Assembly (NCBI RefSeq): GCF_003946555.1
Contig: NZ_RHOO01000011.1
Location: 1-64,000 of the forward strand
Origin: Companilactobacillus hulinensis
GTDB lineage: Bacteria > Bacillota > Bacilli > Lactobacillales > Lactobacillaceae
Direction: 5' to 3'
Length of the DNA: 64,000 nucleotides
This document shows, in pieces, positions 46,248-54,447 of this stretch. Each line of letters begins with the position of its first letter. Within the stretch, counting starts at the first letter, position 1. The translations under genes and the position numbers were made by a program. The notes under the pieces were generated by a model. The model searched no databases and was not told the origin of the DNA. It saw nothing but the letters and a program-made list of their open reading frames with translations.

Positions 46248-46703
46248 ATGGCTAATAGTTCTGTCATGGAGGATACACTAAAAGTTCTCAAAGAGCACAA
46301 ATTACGTGTTACGCCACAACGTCACATAATCTTGGCGTATTTGGCAAGTCATCATAACCACCCTACTGTTGAAACTATTCGGGACGGCCTAAGCAAAGAG
46401 CTTCCCAACATGGGCGCATCAACGATTTATAACACTCTCAATACTTTTGTCGATCACCATTTGGTCGTTGAATTACAAAATGGTGATGGCAGTACCCATT
46501 ATGACTACTTTGGTACCCCACATTACCATGCAATATGTACAAATTGCGGTAAAATCGTAGACGTTTCGTATCCTGGGTTCAGTAAGGACGAAAAAGCCCT
46601 TGAAGAAAAGACCGCTGAAATATCTGGTTATATGATTTCTGGTAATCACATGGAGGTTTATGGTCTGTGTCCTGAGTGTCAGGTTAAATTGGGGATTAAA
46701 TAG
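46248..46703 (+). CDS. perR: Fur-family peroxide-responsive repressor PerR
   Basis: A 151-residue Fur-family protein. It has an N-terminal winged helix (KLRVTPQRHIILAYL.. GASTIYNTLNTFV), then HYDYFGTPHYHAICTNCGKIVD, and a late CPEC. The CTNC and CPEC pairs make the structural Zn site. The H-Y-H and nearby Asp residues fit the regulatory Fe/Mn site of PerR and the match to Bacillus PerR is good by eye. AAAGGAAG precedes the ATG at 46248. It is divergent from the VIT transporter pair. An R1 element follows 10 bp after the stop. Confidence 0.88.
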   Translation: MANSSVMEDTLKVLKEHKLRVTPQRHIILAYLASHHNHPTVETIRDGLSKELPNMGASTIYNTLNTFVDHHLVVELQNGDGSTHYDYFGTPHYHAICTNCGKIVDVSYPGFSKDEKALEEKTAEISGYMISGNHMEVYGLCPECQVKLGIK

Positions 46704-46713
46704 TGGGGGTTGC

Positions 46714-46888
46714 TCCGGAAGTCGGAAATATATCCTGCTGTGGGGTCGCTCCAGCCAAAGGACGGGCTTCCGACTCGACTTTAAGCCATGAAGAACGCAT
46801 GTCTTAAAGCTCGACCCATGGCCTAAGCTGACCAAAATCGTCAGCTAACGCCATCTCACAGCTGGATATATTTTCGACCTCCTCCGCT
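46714..46888 (-). repeat. R1 palindromic element, copy j (left half of doublet 5)
   Basis: R1 in reverse orientation, directly after perR. Basal stem AAGTCGGAAATATATCC pairs with GGATATATTTTCGACC. It shows CTTTAAGCCATG..CATGTCTTAAAG (hairpin B) and invariant blocks TGGGGTC and CTCGAC. Outer end is CTCCGG. Confidence 0.8.
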
Positions 46889-46939
46889 TGAGATGATTTC
46901 TTAATAGACACAGTATTTAAAATCTTAAGATGAATAATA

Positions 46940-46978
46940 AATAAGTTCCGTCTCTTTTTGAGAAGGAACTTATTTTTT
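46940..46978. terminator. Terminator inside the doublet 5 spacer
   Basis: AATAAGTTCC..GGAACTTATTTTTTT hairpin. It probably ends perR transcription after R1-j. Confidence 0.8.
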
Positions 46979-47043
46979 TACTATGTGAAAAATGATTATA
47001 AATAATTTGGAAAATAGCATCCATACATACCTAAAAACCCAAA

Positions 47044-47226
47044 CCAGCCGCAGGTTGAAAATAATAATTCGGCAGTGACAGTGGTGTTGAACGGTGGTTT
47101 ACCGTTCTTACAGCACCGGACGACTTTTGAAATTTACGGGTTATGTAAAGTTCAAAATCGAGATTCCAGACCGCCCTTCGGCTGGAATCGGTCCCACTGC
47201 AGGATTGTTATTTTCAACCGGAGGCG
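47044..47226 (+). repeat. R1 palindromic element, copy k (right half of doublet 5)
   Basis: R1 in forward orientation. Basal stem TTGAAAATAATAATTC pairs with GATTGTTATTTTCAA. Hairpin A is GTGGTGTTGAACGGT..ACCGTTCTTACAGCAC, hairpin B CTTTTGAAATTTAC..GTAAAGTTCAAAA and hairpin C ATTCCAG..CTGGAAT. Close in sequence to copies g and i. Confidence 0.85.
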
Positions 47227-47311
47227 AACTCCCCCACAAACCACAAAACATATTTCATTAAAGGAATTATCACTTATAATGAATACAACTAACACCTTTT
47301 AGGAGGTTCAA

Positions 47312-48007
47312 ATGAAAAATACCATTTTAATCGTGGAAGATGAGCTTAGTCTCTCAAGCTATCTAACCAAAGAATTACAATTCGAAGACTTCAACGTCGT
47401 CGTCGCTAATGACGGTCTTGAGGCTATGGACAAATACGCAAAAAATCAAAACGAACTATTACTTATCCTCCTTGACTGGATGTTGCCAAAATTAGATGGA
47501 ATGGAAGTTCTGCGTAGAATTCGTAAGCATGATCAAGTTCCAGTTATAATCATGACTGCTCGTGATTATGTTGGCGATAAAGTCACTGGACTCGACAATG
47601 GCGCGGACGATTACATAACTAAGCCATTTGAAATTGAAGAATTACTAGCCAGAGTGCGTGTGATTCAGCGACGTGCAGAGCAAATGTCTGAACCTGACCA
47701 AACATATCAAATAGCCGATTTAACACTTTATACCAAATCTCATCAAGTCGTGAAAAATAATGAAAATATCCCACTAACACGCCGAGCATTCGACCTACTA
47801 TTGTTCTTCCTACAGCACGTTGGACAAGTATTCACTCGTGATGAATTACTGGATAATGTCTGGGGTGAGGATTTTTTTGGTCAGCAAAACGTCGTCGATG
47901 TCTACATTGGATATCTTCGTAGCAAAATCGATGGTAAGAATGAGCAGCCTTTGATCCAGACAATACGTGGTGTTGGCTATTCGATCGAGGACACAGCCAA
48001 TGAATAA
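47312..48007 (+). CDS. Response regulator, OmpR/PhoB family
   Basis: A 231-residue regulator. The receiver domain (1-120) has the phosphoacceptor Asp in LLILLDWMLPKLDG (near residue 52), T in IIMTARD, and K in ITKPFEIEELL. The winged-helix DNA-binding domain ends VWGEDFFGQQNVVDVYIGYLRSKI, then LIQTIRGVGYSI. AGGAGG precedes the ATG. It overlaps the sensor kinase gene by 8 nt. Signal and targets are unknown. Confidence 0.95.
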   Translation: MKNTILIVEDELSLSSYLTKELQFEDFNVVVANDGLEAMDKYAKNQNELLLILLDWMLPKLDGMEVLRRIRKHDQVPVIIMTARDYVGDKVTGLDNGADDYITKPFEIEELLARVRVIQRRAEQMSEPDQTYQIADLTLYTKSHQVVKNNENIPLTRRAFDLLLFFLQHVGQVFTRDELLDNVWGEDFFGQQNVVDVYIGYLRSKIDGKNEQPLIQTIRGVGYSIEDTANE

Positions 48008-49385
48008 GAAGACTACAACTTATGAGAAACTGATCAATCAAGGTATTAATCGCTTAGTCGTCATCATTACCTTATCAATTAGCTTGATAATTCTCGCATT
48101 TGTCGGCGTTCAACAGTCTCTTAGAACTGCACACGATGCACAGGGCCTGATGATGAGCTTAAATCGTTCCAACATTGAGAGTATTCCTAGTTTCATCGAA
48201 TGGAATAACGCTAATGAACGACATACTAAGCAAAATTCTTTCATCCGTGTTAAAACACAGGACAAATCAGTGACCGCCGCATCTTTGAAACGCAAACGTA
48301 TCATCATGACTTCTCCATCATCCAAAAAATTCTTAGCTCGGAAAAAATTACACATTTTCTTTAACAAAAATATTGTTTACATTCCAAGCTATGGATTATT
48401 CCTTTACTACACTCAAAAGAACAATGACACAACTTATCAACTATGGGTCAGCTTGAATAATCTAATAAAAAGTCTGTTACTACTGTTGACGGTGATTGTC
48501 CTTGTAGTTTTCGTGACATTAGGATTTGGTACTTGGTGGGCTAAAAGACTGGCGCAGCGATTAAGTTCACCAACGCTTGAACTTGTTAATGAAACCAAAA
48601 AGACTACTCAAAATTTGAACACTCAGCAACCTACACTAACAGTTCCAAAAAGCCCTTTAGAAATCCACGAATTAGGTAATTCCTTCAATGATTTATTGAA
48701 CGTTCAAAATCAACGTCTGGACCGTGAGAAACAATTTGTTTCCGATTCTTCACACGAATTAAGAACTCCAATTGCGGCAATCCGCGGAAACATCAGTTTG
48801 ATAAAGCGCCGTGGCGATAAACACCCCGAAGTAATCCCTGAATCCCTTGATTTTATTGATGAAGAATCATTGAGGATGCAAAAACTCATCGAAAACCTCC
48901 TCCACCTATCTCGTGCAGATAAAGCTGAAGTAGAACTCACTGAGATCAACTTATCCAAAATAATTCAACAGCTAAGTGAGCATTATCAGTCTTCAATCCC
49001 TCAACAAATTCATGCTGATATTGAACCCAATTTGAAGGTAAACGGTAATACTGACATGATTCAACAAATGAGTATTGCCTTATTGGACAATGCCAGTAAA
49101 TATTCACTTGAAAACAAAGTTATCACTTTAGGCGTTCATAAATCTGGAGAAAATATTGTTTTGACCGTTACAGATCAAGGTATCGGTATCCCAGATAATA
49201 AGAAAGATAAGATATTCCAACGTTTCTATCGTGTCGATGAATCGCATTCTACCGAGATTAAAGGTAGTGGTTTGGGGTTAGCTATTGTTTCAAAACTAGC
49301 CGTTCTAAACGAGGCACAAGTAACTGTTTATGATAACTCCCCTCAAGGAAGTACTTTCGCAGTTACATTTAAAGCACTTGACTGA
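48000..49385 (+). CDS. Sensor histidine kinase
   Basis: A 461-residue membrane kinase with two helices (about residues 18-40 and 155-180) flanking an extracellular sensor of about 115 residues. A HAMP-like linker follows, then HisKA with the phospho-His in SSHELRTPIAAIRG (near residue 251), and a HATPase domain with LLDNASKYS, DQGIGIPDN and GSGLGLAIV. The ATG overlaps the end of the response regulator gene (AATGAATAAG). A terminator overlaps the stop. Confidence 0.95.
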   Translation: MNKKTTTYEKLINQGINRLVVIITLSISLIILAFVGVQQSLRTAHDAQGLMMSLNRSNIESIPSFIEWNNANERHTKQNSFIRVKTQDKSVTAASLKRKRIIMTSPSSKKFLARKKLHIFFNKNIVYIPSYGLFLYYTQKNNDTTYQLWVSLNNLIKSLLLLLTVIVLVVFVTLGFGTWWAKRLAQRLSSPTLELVNETKKTTQNLNTQQPTLTVPKSPLEIHELGNSFNDLLNVQNQRLDREKQFVSDSSHELRTPIAAIRGNISLIKRRGDKHPEVIPESLDFIDEESLRMQKLIENLLHLSRADKAEVELTEINLSKIIQQLSEHYQSSIPQQIHADIEPNLKVNGNTDMIQQMSIALLDNASKYSLENKVITLGVHKSGENIVLTVTDQGIGIPDNKKDKIFQRFYRVDESHSTEIKGSGLGLAIVSKLAVLNEAQVTVYDNSPQGSTFAVTFKALD

Positions 49386-49407
49386 TTTTCAGCCAAGTGC
49401 TTTTTTA
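49371..49407. terminator. Bidirectional terminator between the kinase and higA-like genes
   Basis: AAAGCACTTG..CAAGTGCTTTTTT; it includes the kinase stop codon and lies 4 bp from the convergent antitoxin gene. Confidence 0.85.
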
Positions 49408-49410
49408 TGT

Positions 49411-49701
49411 TTATTCATATGAGACGTTAACTTGTTTTCCCACCGCATAGCCGATTTCAAAAATAGTTTTAAAAGTTGGATTCTCTTCACCACTTTCAAT
49501 TCGAGCAATCGTTGACTGTGGTTTGTTTACCTTTTTGGCGAATTCTTCCTGTGTTAGACCCATGGAACGTCTTAATTCAGTAATCTCAACCGCCAAATCC
49601 ATCTTACTTTTTTCTTCATCCATTACCTTAGATAACTCGGAATCATTCTCTTTTTCTGAAGCAATGTAATCTAGTGCGTCAATATATTTAACTTTATTCA
49701 T
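49411..49701 (-). CDS. HTH antitoxin (HigA-like, XRE family)
   Basis: A 96-residue protein. An N-terminal toxin-contact region (residues 1-35) is followed by an XRE helix-turn-helix, LRRSMGLTQEEFAKKVNKPQ..TIARIESGEENPTF. It overlaps the toxin gene by 8 nt, toxin first, as in higBA. It should neutralise the toxin and repress the operon at the palindrome 50053-50074. Confidence 0.88.
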   Translation of the reverse strand: MNKVKYIDALDYIASEKENDSELSKVMDEEKSKMDLAVEITELRRSMGLTQEEFAKKVNKPQSTIARIESGEENPTFKTIFEIGYAVGKQVNVSYE

Positions 49702-50047
49702 CTCTTGATTTGCTCCTATTCATTAATAATCTGGCACGTCTAACTTCTCGTCGTGGTGTTTTATCAGTCTTCTTAGTAAATACATTTGTTATCACATATG
49801 TATTCTCATGCTTATGAAAATACAGACATCTTTGAATATTGTTGCCATATTTAGAACGAATTTCATATATATCAGAATCAATTTTTTTAACCCATTCTTG
49901 TCTAGAAGCAATCGAAATGCCAAATTCAGATATTGATTTGATCACATCATACAGCTTAGCTTTATCCTTGCTTGGTAATCCATTAATGAAATTCAATATT
50001 TCACTCTTACCATCTAATTCTAAAAATACAAATTTAACTTTTCTCAT
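49694..50047 (-). CDS. RelE/HigB-like toxin (Gp49/DUF891 type)
   Basis: A 117-residue basic protein of the phage-derived Gp49-like family: ILNFINGLPSKDKAKLYDVIKSI, then IDSDIYEIRSKYGNNIQRCLYFHKHENTYVITNVFTKKTDKTP. Such toxins cleave mRNA on the ribosome. The ATG at 50047 has no ribosome-binding site and lies 5 nt after a TATAAT -10, so the mRNA is probably leaderless. It is the first gene of the pair. Confidence 0.88.
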   Translation of the reverse strand: MRKVKFVFLELDGKSEILNFINGLPSKDKAKLYDVIKSISEFGISIASRQEWVKKIDSDIYEIRSKYGNNIQRCLYFHKHENTYVITNVFTKKTDKTPRREVRRARLLMNRSKSRDE

Positions 50048-50052
50048 CGCAC

Positions 50053-50074
50053 ATTATATCATATATGATATAAT
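50053..50074. promoter_or_regulatory. Perfect 22-bp palindrome at the toxin-antitoxin promoter
   Basis: ATTATATC-ATATAT-GATATAAT is fully palindromic and includes the -10 hexamer TATAAT read on the minus strand. It is the likely operator for self-repression by the antitoxin. Confidence 0.8.
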
Positions 50075-50146
50075 TTCACTCCCTCAGAGATCTATCTCAG
50101 AATATATCTCTAAAGAAATTATGTGATAACTTCTTCCGTTTAACCG

Positions 50147-50190
50147 TAAAAAAGGCACCGCATTTACAACTACACAAATGCGGTACCTTT
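50147..50190 (-). terminator. Terminator of the first HTH-membrane gene
   Basis: AAAGGTACCGCATTT..AAATGCGGTGCCTTTTTT on the minus strand, 25 bp after the stop codon. Confidence 0.85.
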
Positions 50191-50214
50191 ACAAAACCTG
50201 TTTTGTAACGCCCT

Positions 50215-50733
50215 TTAACGATGATTGAATCCATCTAAGAATCCAGCAACTAGTTCATAAAGATGTGGCCATAATGATACTGTGATCCAAATGATTGCTA
50301 TAACAGTTGTCCACTTTGAAACTATCTTATCAATGTTCTTCCATTTGATACTCCAAATCAGTGCAAAGAATGATATCCATATTGGTAACGCTAGCCAATT
50401 GTATAATACGTCATAAGATATGTTGAATACAGTAGTTGAGAGAATAAAGGCGATAATTGCCCCTGCTACTCCCACCAATACTATAAGTAATGCTTTGTTA
50501 ATTTTTGAGCCTTTTTCTAGTTCCTTCATAAGATCTTCGTCTCCCTTTATTAGTTCATCTAGAGAGAGGTCAAATAGTTCGCTGATTGCAACGACATTTG
50601 CAAAGCTTGGTAATGAAGACCCGTTTTCCCACTTAGAAATGGATTGGCGAGATATATGAAGTTTTTCTGCCAACAACTCCTGGGACATACCTTGTTCTTT
50701 TCGACGCTGTTGTAATTGTTTACCTATTTGCAT
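50215..50733 (-). CDS. HTH-XRE protein with C-terminal membrane helices, copy 1
   Basis: A 172-residue protein. An XRE helix-turn-helix (MQIGKQLQQRRKEQGMSQELLAEKLHISRQSISKWENG.., residues 1-65) is followed by about three transmembrane helices (about 80-100, 107-130 and 140-160). Membrane-tethered XRE regulators of this layout are common in lactobacilli, usually of unknown role. It is closely related to the gene at 50943. Both starts follow the same GAGGAGA-type site and both upstream regions hold CGTTATAACG. Confidence 0.9.
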   Translation of the reverse strand: MQIGKQLQQRRKEQGMSQELLAEKLHISRQSISKWENGSSLPSFANVVAISELFDLSLDELIKGDEDLMKELEKGSKINKALLIVLVGVAGAIIAFILSTTVFNISYDVLYNWLALPIWISFFALIWSIKWKNIDKIVSKWTTVIAIIWITVSLWPHLYELVAGFLDGFNHR

Positions 50734-50813
50734 TGCTCTCTCCTCGATTCAATTTCAGAATAACTGTTCATCTTATGTTTTAGTAGAACTTGACAGTTGC
50801 ATTTGCATATCAT

Positions 50814-50823
50814 CGTTATAACG
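50814..50823. promoter_or_regulatory. CGTTATAACG palindrome upstream of HTH-membrane gene 1
   Basis: A perfect 10-bp palindrome 81 bp upstream of the start. The same word lies 92 bp upstream of the paralogue, each followed on the minus strand by an ATGCAAATGCAA or CCAATGCAACC word. Candidate shared operator. Confidence 0.5.
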
Positions 50824-50942
50824 GTGGTTATGTAAACCATACTTTACAACGATGGGTTATATCATAATCCTATTATTAGAGCATTGATAGCAAAAAAAAT
50901 GAATTCAATCAAATCATTCAGATTCGTATTGAATTCATTTCA

Positions 50943-51470
50943 CTAACCATTTAAAGTATTCATTTCTCTTGTAAATCCTTCAATAAAGCTGTAAATATTT
51001 GGCCACATAACTAGTGCCAACCAGATGACACCCAAAATTACAGTCCATTTATTCGTTATCTTATCGATATTCTGCCATTTAATACTGAATATAAAACAAA
51101 AGAACGAAACAAGTATCGGTAGAAACAACCAGTTTTCCAAAGTACTCTCAGATATATTGAATATTGATGATGAAAATACAAATGCTACCATCGCTATCCC
51201 AATTCCAAATAATAATATTTCCATTGCCTTATTCATTTTTGGTGTTGTTTCTTCAAATTTGTTCATCAGAGCTTCATCCCCCTTAATTAATTCGTCGAGA
51301 GAAATATCAAACAGTTCACCGATCACAACCACGTTCGCAAACGTAGGTAAAGAAGTTCCGTTTTCCCATTTTGAGATTGACTGCCTTGAGATATGCATTT
51401 TCTTAGCTAAGTCTTCCTGGGACATATTATGTTTTTTACGCTGTTGTTGCAGTTGTTTCCCTATTTGCAT
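50943..51470 (-). CDS. HTH-XRE protein with C-terminal membrane helices, copy 2
   Basis: A 175-residue paralogue of the preceding gene: MQIGKQLQQQRKKHNMSQEDLAKKMHISRQS with nearly the same helix-turn-helix, then three helices from about residue 80. The identity in the recognition helix (HISRQSISKWENG) suggests that both bind the same operator. The genes lie 209 bp apart with separate promoters, so they look like a tandem duplication. Confidence 0.9.
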   Translation of the reverse strand: MQIGKQLQQQRKKHNMSQEDLAKKMHISRQSISKWENGTSLPTFANVVVIGELFDISLDELIKGDEALMNKFEETTPKMNKAMEILLFGIGIAMVAFVFSSSIFNISESTLENWLFLPILVSFFCFIFSIKWQNIDKITNKWTVILGVIWLALVMWPNIYSFIEGFTREMNTLNG

Positions 51471-51858
51471 TATTATCTCCTCGATTCAATTTAAGGATAT
51501 CTGATGAGCGATGTTTTGGGGTAGCACTTCTTGGTTGCATTGGTATTTAGAATGTTTTGGGCGTTATAACGGCTAACTAATTAGCCAAATATTTTCGACA
51601 TCATATATATTATGATCAAAAAACACTATTAATATTTAGAATAAATGAGGTTTAAAAATATTTACCACTCTTTTTTTGGTTTATCACCTTTATATCATTT
51701 TATCGGTCAATCTACTGGTAAATATAGCTTTTTGTAAAACACGAACCTTATTACTTGGTAAATATTACACAGAAATCTATATTTTTTTAATTCACTTTAT
51801 TATGAAAGTGCTAACATTATCACCGTAAAATAAATTAATTTACACGGAGGTTATTACA
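51471..51858. other. Divergent intergenic region before guanine deaminase
   Basis: 388 bp, AT-rich. It holds the second CGTTATAACG palindrome (51562-51571), two GGTAAATAT words (about 51718 and 51757), and AACACGAACCTT (51738-51749), which weakly resembles a PurBox. Just before the start, CCGTAAA..TTTACACGG (about 51823-51846) can form a hairpin ending at the ribosome-binding site. No purine riboswitch pattern was recognised by eye. Confidence 0.5.
51562..51571. promoter_or_regulatory. CGTTATAACG palindrome upstream of HTH-membrane gene 2
   Basis: The same perfect 10-bp palindrome as at 50814-50823, similarly placed relative to the start codon. Confidence 0.5.
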
Positions 51859-52335
51859 ATGGCTTATAACAAAGAGTTTATGGAATTGGCAGAAAAGGAA
51901 GCTCAATCCAACGTTGGTACACAAATTGGTGGACCTTTCGGAACTGTTATTGTTAAAGATGGTGAGATCGTAGCAAGTGGTCACAACTGCGTACTACAAA
52001 ATCACGATCCTTCAGCACATGGTGAGATCACGACAATCAGAAAAGCTTGTCAAAAATTAGGTACTCACGACTTAACTGGCTGTGAATTATACACAAATGC
52101 TTATCCATGTCCAATGTGCTTAGGTGCAATCATCTGGTCAAATATCAAGACTTGTTACTATGGTAATACAGCTAAAGATGCTGCTGATATTGGATTCCGT
52201 GATGACTTCATTTACACATTCATCAAGGGTGACGCTAAAGACGGTGACGTTTTGAAGCTTGAACAACACGACCGTGACATGACTATGAAATCATTCAAGG
52301 ACTTCAAAGGCGACACAGAAAGCACATTATATTAA
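51859..52335 (+). CDS. guaD: Guanine deaminase (nucleoside/nucleobase deaminase family)
   Basis: A 158-residue zinc deaminase converting guanine to xanthine and ammonia. Zn ligands lie in SAHGEITTIRKACQ (H-x-E) and YPCPMCLGAIIWS (P-C-x-x-C). It ends ESTLY, close to the C-terminus of Bacillus GuaD. CGGAGG precedes the ATG. It is 41 bp upstream of an AzgA-type purine permease gene; together they form a guanine uptake and use operon. Confidence 0.92.
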   Translation: MAYNKEFMELAEKEAQSNVGTQIGGPFGTVIVKDGEIVASGHNCVLQNHDPSAHGEITTIRKACQKLGTHDLTGCELYTNAYPCPMCLGAIIWSNIKTCYYGNTAKDAADIGFRDDFIYTFIKGDAKDGDVLKLEQHDRDMTMKSFKDFKGDTESTLY

Positions 52336-52376
52336 TCCCTAATCCGACTAATATTTATAGATAGAGGGGTGTGAGT

Positions 52377-53666
52377 ATGAAGAATAAATCAGACTCATTA
52401 ATGGACGTAGTTAGAGATAAAAGTGCTTTCAGAAGAGAGATTATTGCTGGTATTACAGGATATTTTGCAATAATGTATGTTATCTTCGTTAACCCACAAA
52501 TTGTTGCAGTTACCGGAATGCCAGTCAAACTTGTTACTTTTGCGACTATTTTTGCCGCAGCTGTTGGCTGTCTATTATCTGGTTTCTTCGCAAAATCACC
52601 AATGATTATTGTTCCTGGAATGGGAATCAACGCTCTATTCTCATATACAATTAAAACAGATATGGGATTTACATGGCAAACGACACTAACGATTGCTCTT
52701 GTAAGTAGTATTATCTTCACATTAATATCATTTAGTTCCTTAATTGATAAGATTGCTGACAGTATTACACAATCAATGAAATCAGCTATTACAGCTGGTA
52801 TCGGTGCATTCTTAGCATTCGTTGCTTTGAAGAACATTGGCCTTATTTTGCCAAGTAATAGTTCTATTCTAAAATTTGGTAACGTATTATCACCTGTAAT
52901 TTTGCTAGCCTTGCTGGGAATTGCACTGACTATAATATTCCAAATTAGAGGTTATGCTTGGGGCATGATCGCAAGTATGGCTATCATTACTATCATTGCT
53001 TTGGTAATGCATGTATCTACCGGTGCTACAACTAATATCACTATGGGTGATTTAGGCATGTACAACCAAATATTCTTTAAATTTGGATTCACCATTCCTT
53101 CATGGATCAAGTTCATCACAGCTGTATTCTCAATGCTGATGTTGATGATCTTCGAAGGTGTAGGTATTTGTAAAGGACTATTGGAAGATCAAACAAAAGT
53201 TAAACCAACACTTCAAGCTACTGGTATTTCAAATATCTTTGCTTCAATGTTTGGTTCAAGTCCTACAGTTGATGCTGCTGAAGCTGGTGCAGCTATTGCT
53301 GCTGGTGGTAAGACAGGTATCACATCTATCGTTGTTGGTATTCTATTTGTATTATCACTTGTACTAGTTCCAGTAATTGGATATATTCCAACATGTGCAA
53401 CAACTTCAATTATCATTTTTACAGCTTGCTCAATGATGGGTAACATCAAATTTATCAATATGGATGATTTAAGTGACTGGCTACCAGCCTTCTTAATCAT
53501 TATTATGATTCCATTTACTGGTAGTATTGCTACTGGTATGGCATTCGGATTCATTGCATTCCCTATTGCTAAATTAGCTTCCGGTAAGAAAGACGAATTG
53601 AATATTGTAAACATTATTATTGCTATTTTATTTGCACTTTCATTAGTTGTAACTTCAATCGTTTAA
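52377..53666 (+). CDS. NCS2/AzgA-family purine (guanine/hypoxanthine) permease
   Basis: A 429-residue membrane protein with about twelve to fourteen helices. It shows FRREIIAGITGYFAIMYVIFVNP, then MIIVPGMGINALFSY, then MFGSSPTVDAAEAGAAIAAGG, blocks typical of AzgA/PbuG/PbuO hypoxanthine-guanine permeases. The ATG at 52377 follows GAGGGG; an upstream GTG is too close to it. It is co-transcribed with guanine deaminase, so guanine is a likely substrate. A terminator lies 12 bp after the stop. Confidence 0.93.
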   Translation: MKNKSDSLMDVVRDKSAFRREIIAGITGYFAIMYVIFVNPQIVAVTGMPVKLVTFATIFAAAVGCLLSGFFAKSPMIIVPGMGINALFSYTIKTDMGFTWQTTLTIALVSSIIFTLISFSSLIDKIADSITQSMKSAITAGIGAFLAFVALKNIGLILPSNSSILKFGNVLSPVILLALLGIALTIIFQIRGYAWGMIASMAIITIIALVMHVSTGATTNITMGDLGMYNQIFFKFGFTIPSWIKFITAVFSMLMLMIFEGVGICKGLLEDQTKVKPTLQATGISNIFASMFGSSPTVDAAEAGAAIAAGGKTGITSIVVGILFVLSLVLVPVIGYIPTCATTSIIIFTACSMMGNIKFINMDDLSDWLPAFLIIIMIPFTGSIATGMAFGFIAFPIAKLASGKKDELNIVNIIIAILFALSLVVTSIV

Positions 53667-53677
53667 AACTAAAAGTT

Positions 53678-53710
53678 AAGGAGTGATACATTCGTATCAC
53701 TCCTTTTTTT
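53678..53710 (+). terminator. Terminator of the guanine operon
   Basis: AAGGAGTGATAC, ATTC, GTATCACTCCTT followed by T-run. Also faces the convergent phosphatase gene. Confidence 0.9.
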
Positions 53711-53719
53711 GTCTAAAAA

Positions 53720-54367
53720 TTATGGTAACAAATTAAAATCTTCTATTTCATAATCATCGCTATTCAATTTAACCTTAGTAACGCTGCCATTCATAGGAAA
53801 TGCTCTGTAAGGGTCCAACTTGGAGCCAAAGTAATTCATTATTAAATATTTAATAATACCTCCATGGGTAACAACTAGAATCTTCGAATCAGGTTCATTC
53901 TCATCCCTAAGTTGATCAAGTCCAGCCATGACGCGTGATCTAAACGTTTTGGCATCCTCAGCAAAATCCAATGGATCAGCCTTTCTCATAGCATCCCTAA
54001 TAAAATCTATTGAATAATTCTTAATAAGCTCATTTTGAGTAGAAAATCCATAAGGCTTGGCAATAACCTTCCAAGTATCTGCACTATTGAAACCTTCAAA
54101 TGAGCCAAAAAATATTTCTCTAAAATTTTTACTAGTTTGTAACTTCAAATTACTTACTTTATTCTCATTAATAATTATTTCCGCTGTATCCATAGTTCGC
54201 TTTAAATCTGAACTGTAAAGAGCATCAAATTTGATATTCTTCAAATACTGTCCCGTCTTTTTTAGATCTTCAATACCTTTATCTGTCAGTGGTGAATCTG
54301 ACCATCCTTGCATTTTATCCATCAAATTCAGAACTGTTTCACCGTGTCTCACAAAATAGACTTCCAT
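53720..54367 (-). CDS. Histidine phosphatase family protein
   Basis: A 215-residue phosphoglycerate-mutase-like phosphatase. The catalytic RHG is in YFVRHGETVLN at residues 5-15, the second His in VVTHGGIIKYL, and the acid in FREIFFGSFEG. It is likely a broad-range small-molecule phosphatase rather than a glycolytic mutase. Monocistronic, between two terminators. Confidence 0.9.
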   Translation of the reverse strand: MEVYFVRHGETVLNLMDKMQGWSDSPLTDKGIEDLKKTGQYLKNIKFDALYSSDLKRTMDTAEIIINENKVSNLKLQTSKNFREIFFGSFEGFNSADTWKVIAKPYGFSTQNELIKNYSIDFIRDAMRKADPLDFAEDAKTFRSRVMAGLDQLRDENEPDSKILVVTHGGIIKYLIMNYFGSKLDPYRAFPMNGSVTKVKLNSDDYEIEDFNLLP

Positions 54368-54406
54368 AGTTACTCCTCAATTCACATTTATTACTTCTAA
54401 TTGTAA

Positions 54407-54447
54407 AACAAGCCCAGCATTTGTACTAACAAATACTGAGCTTGTTT
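54407..54447 (-). terminator. Terminator of the glycosaminoglycan operon
   Basis: AAACAAGCTCAGTATTTGT..ACAAATGCTGGGCTTGTTTT on the minus strand, ending directly at the stop codon of the last gene. Confidence 0.88.

Noticed and set aside
51736-51846. Purine riboswitch upstream of guanine deaminase
   Set aside because: No three-way junction pattern with the typical conserved loops was seen; only a weak PurBox-like word and a short hairpin at the ribosome-binding site.
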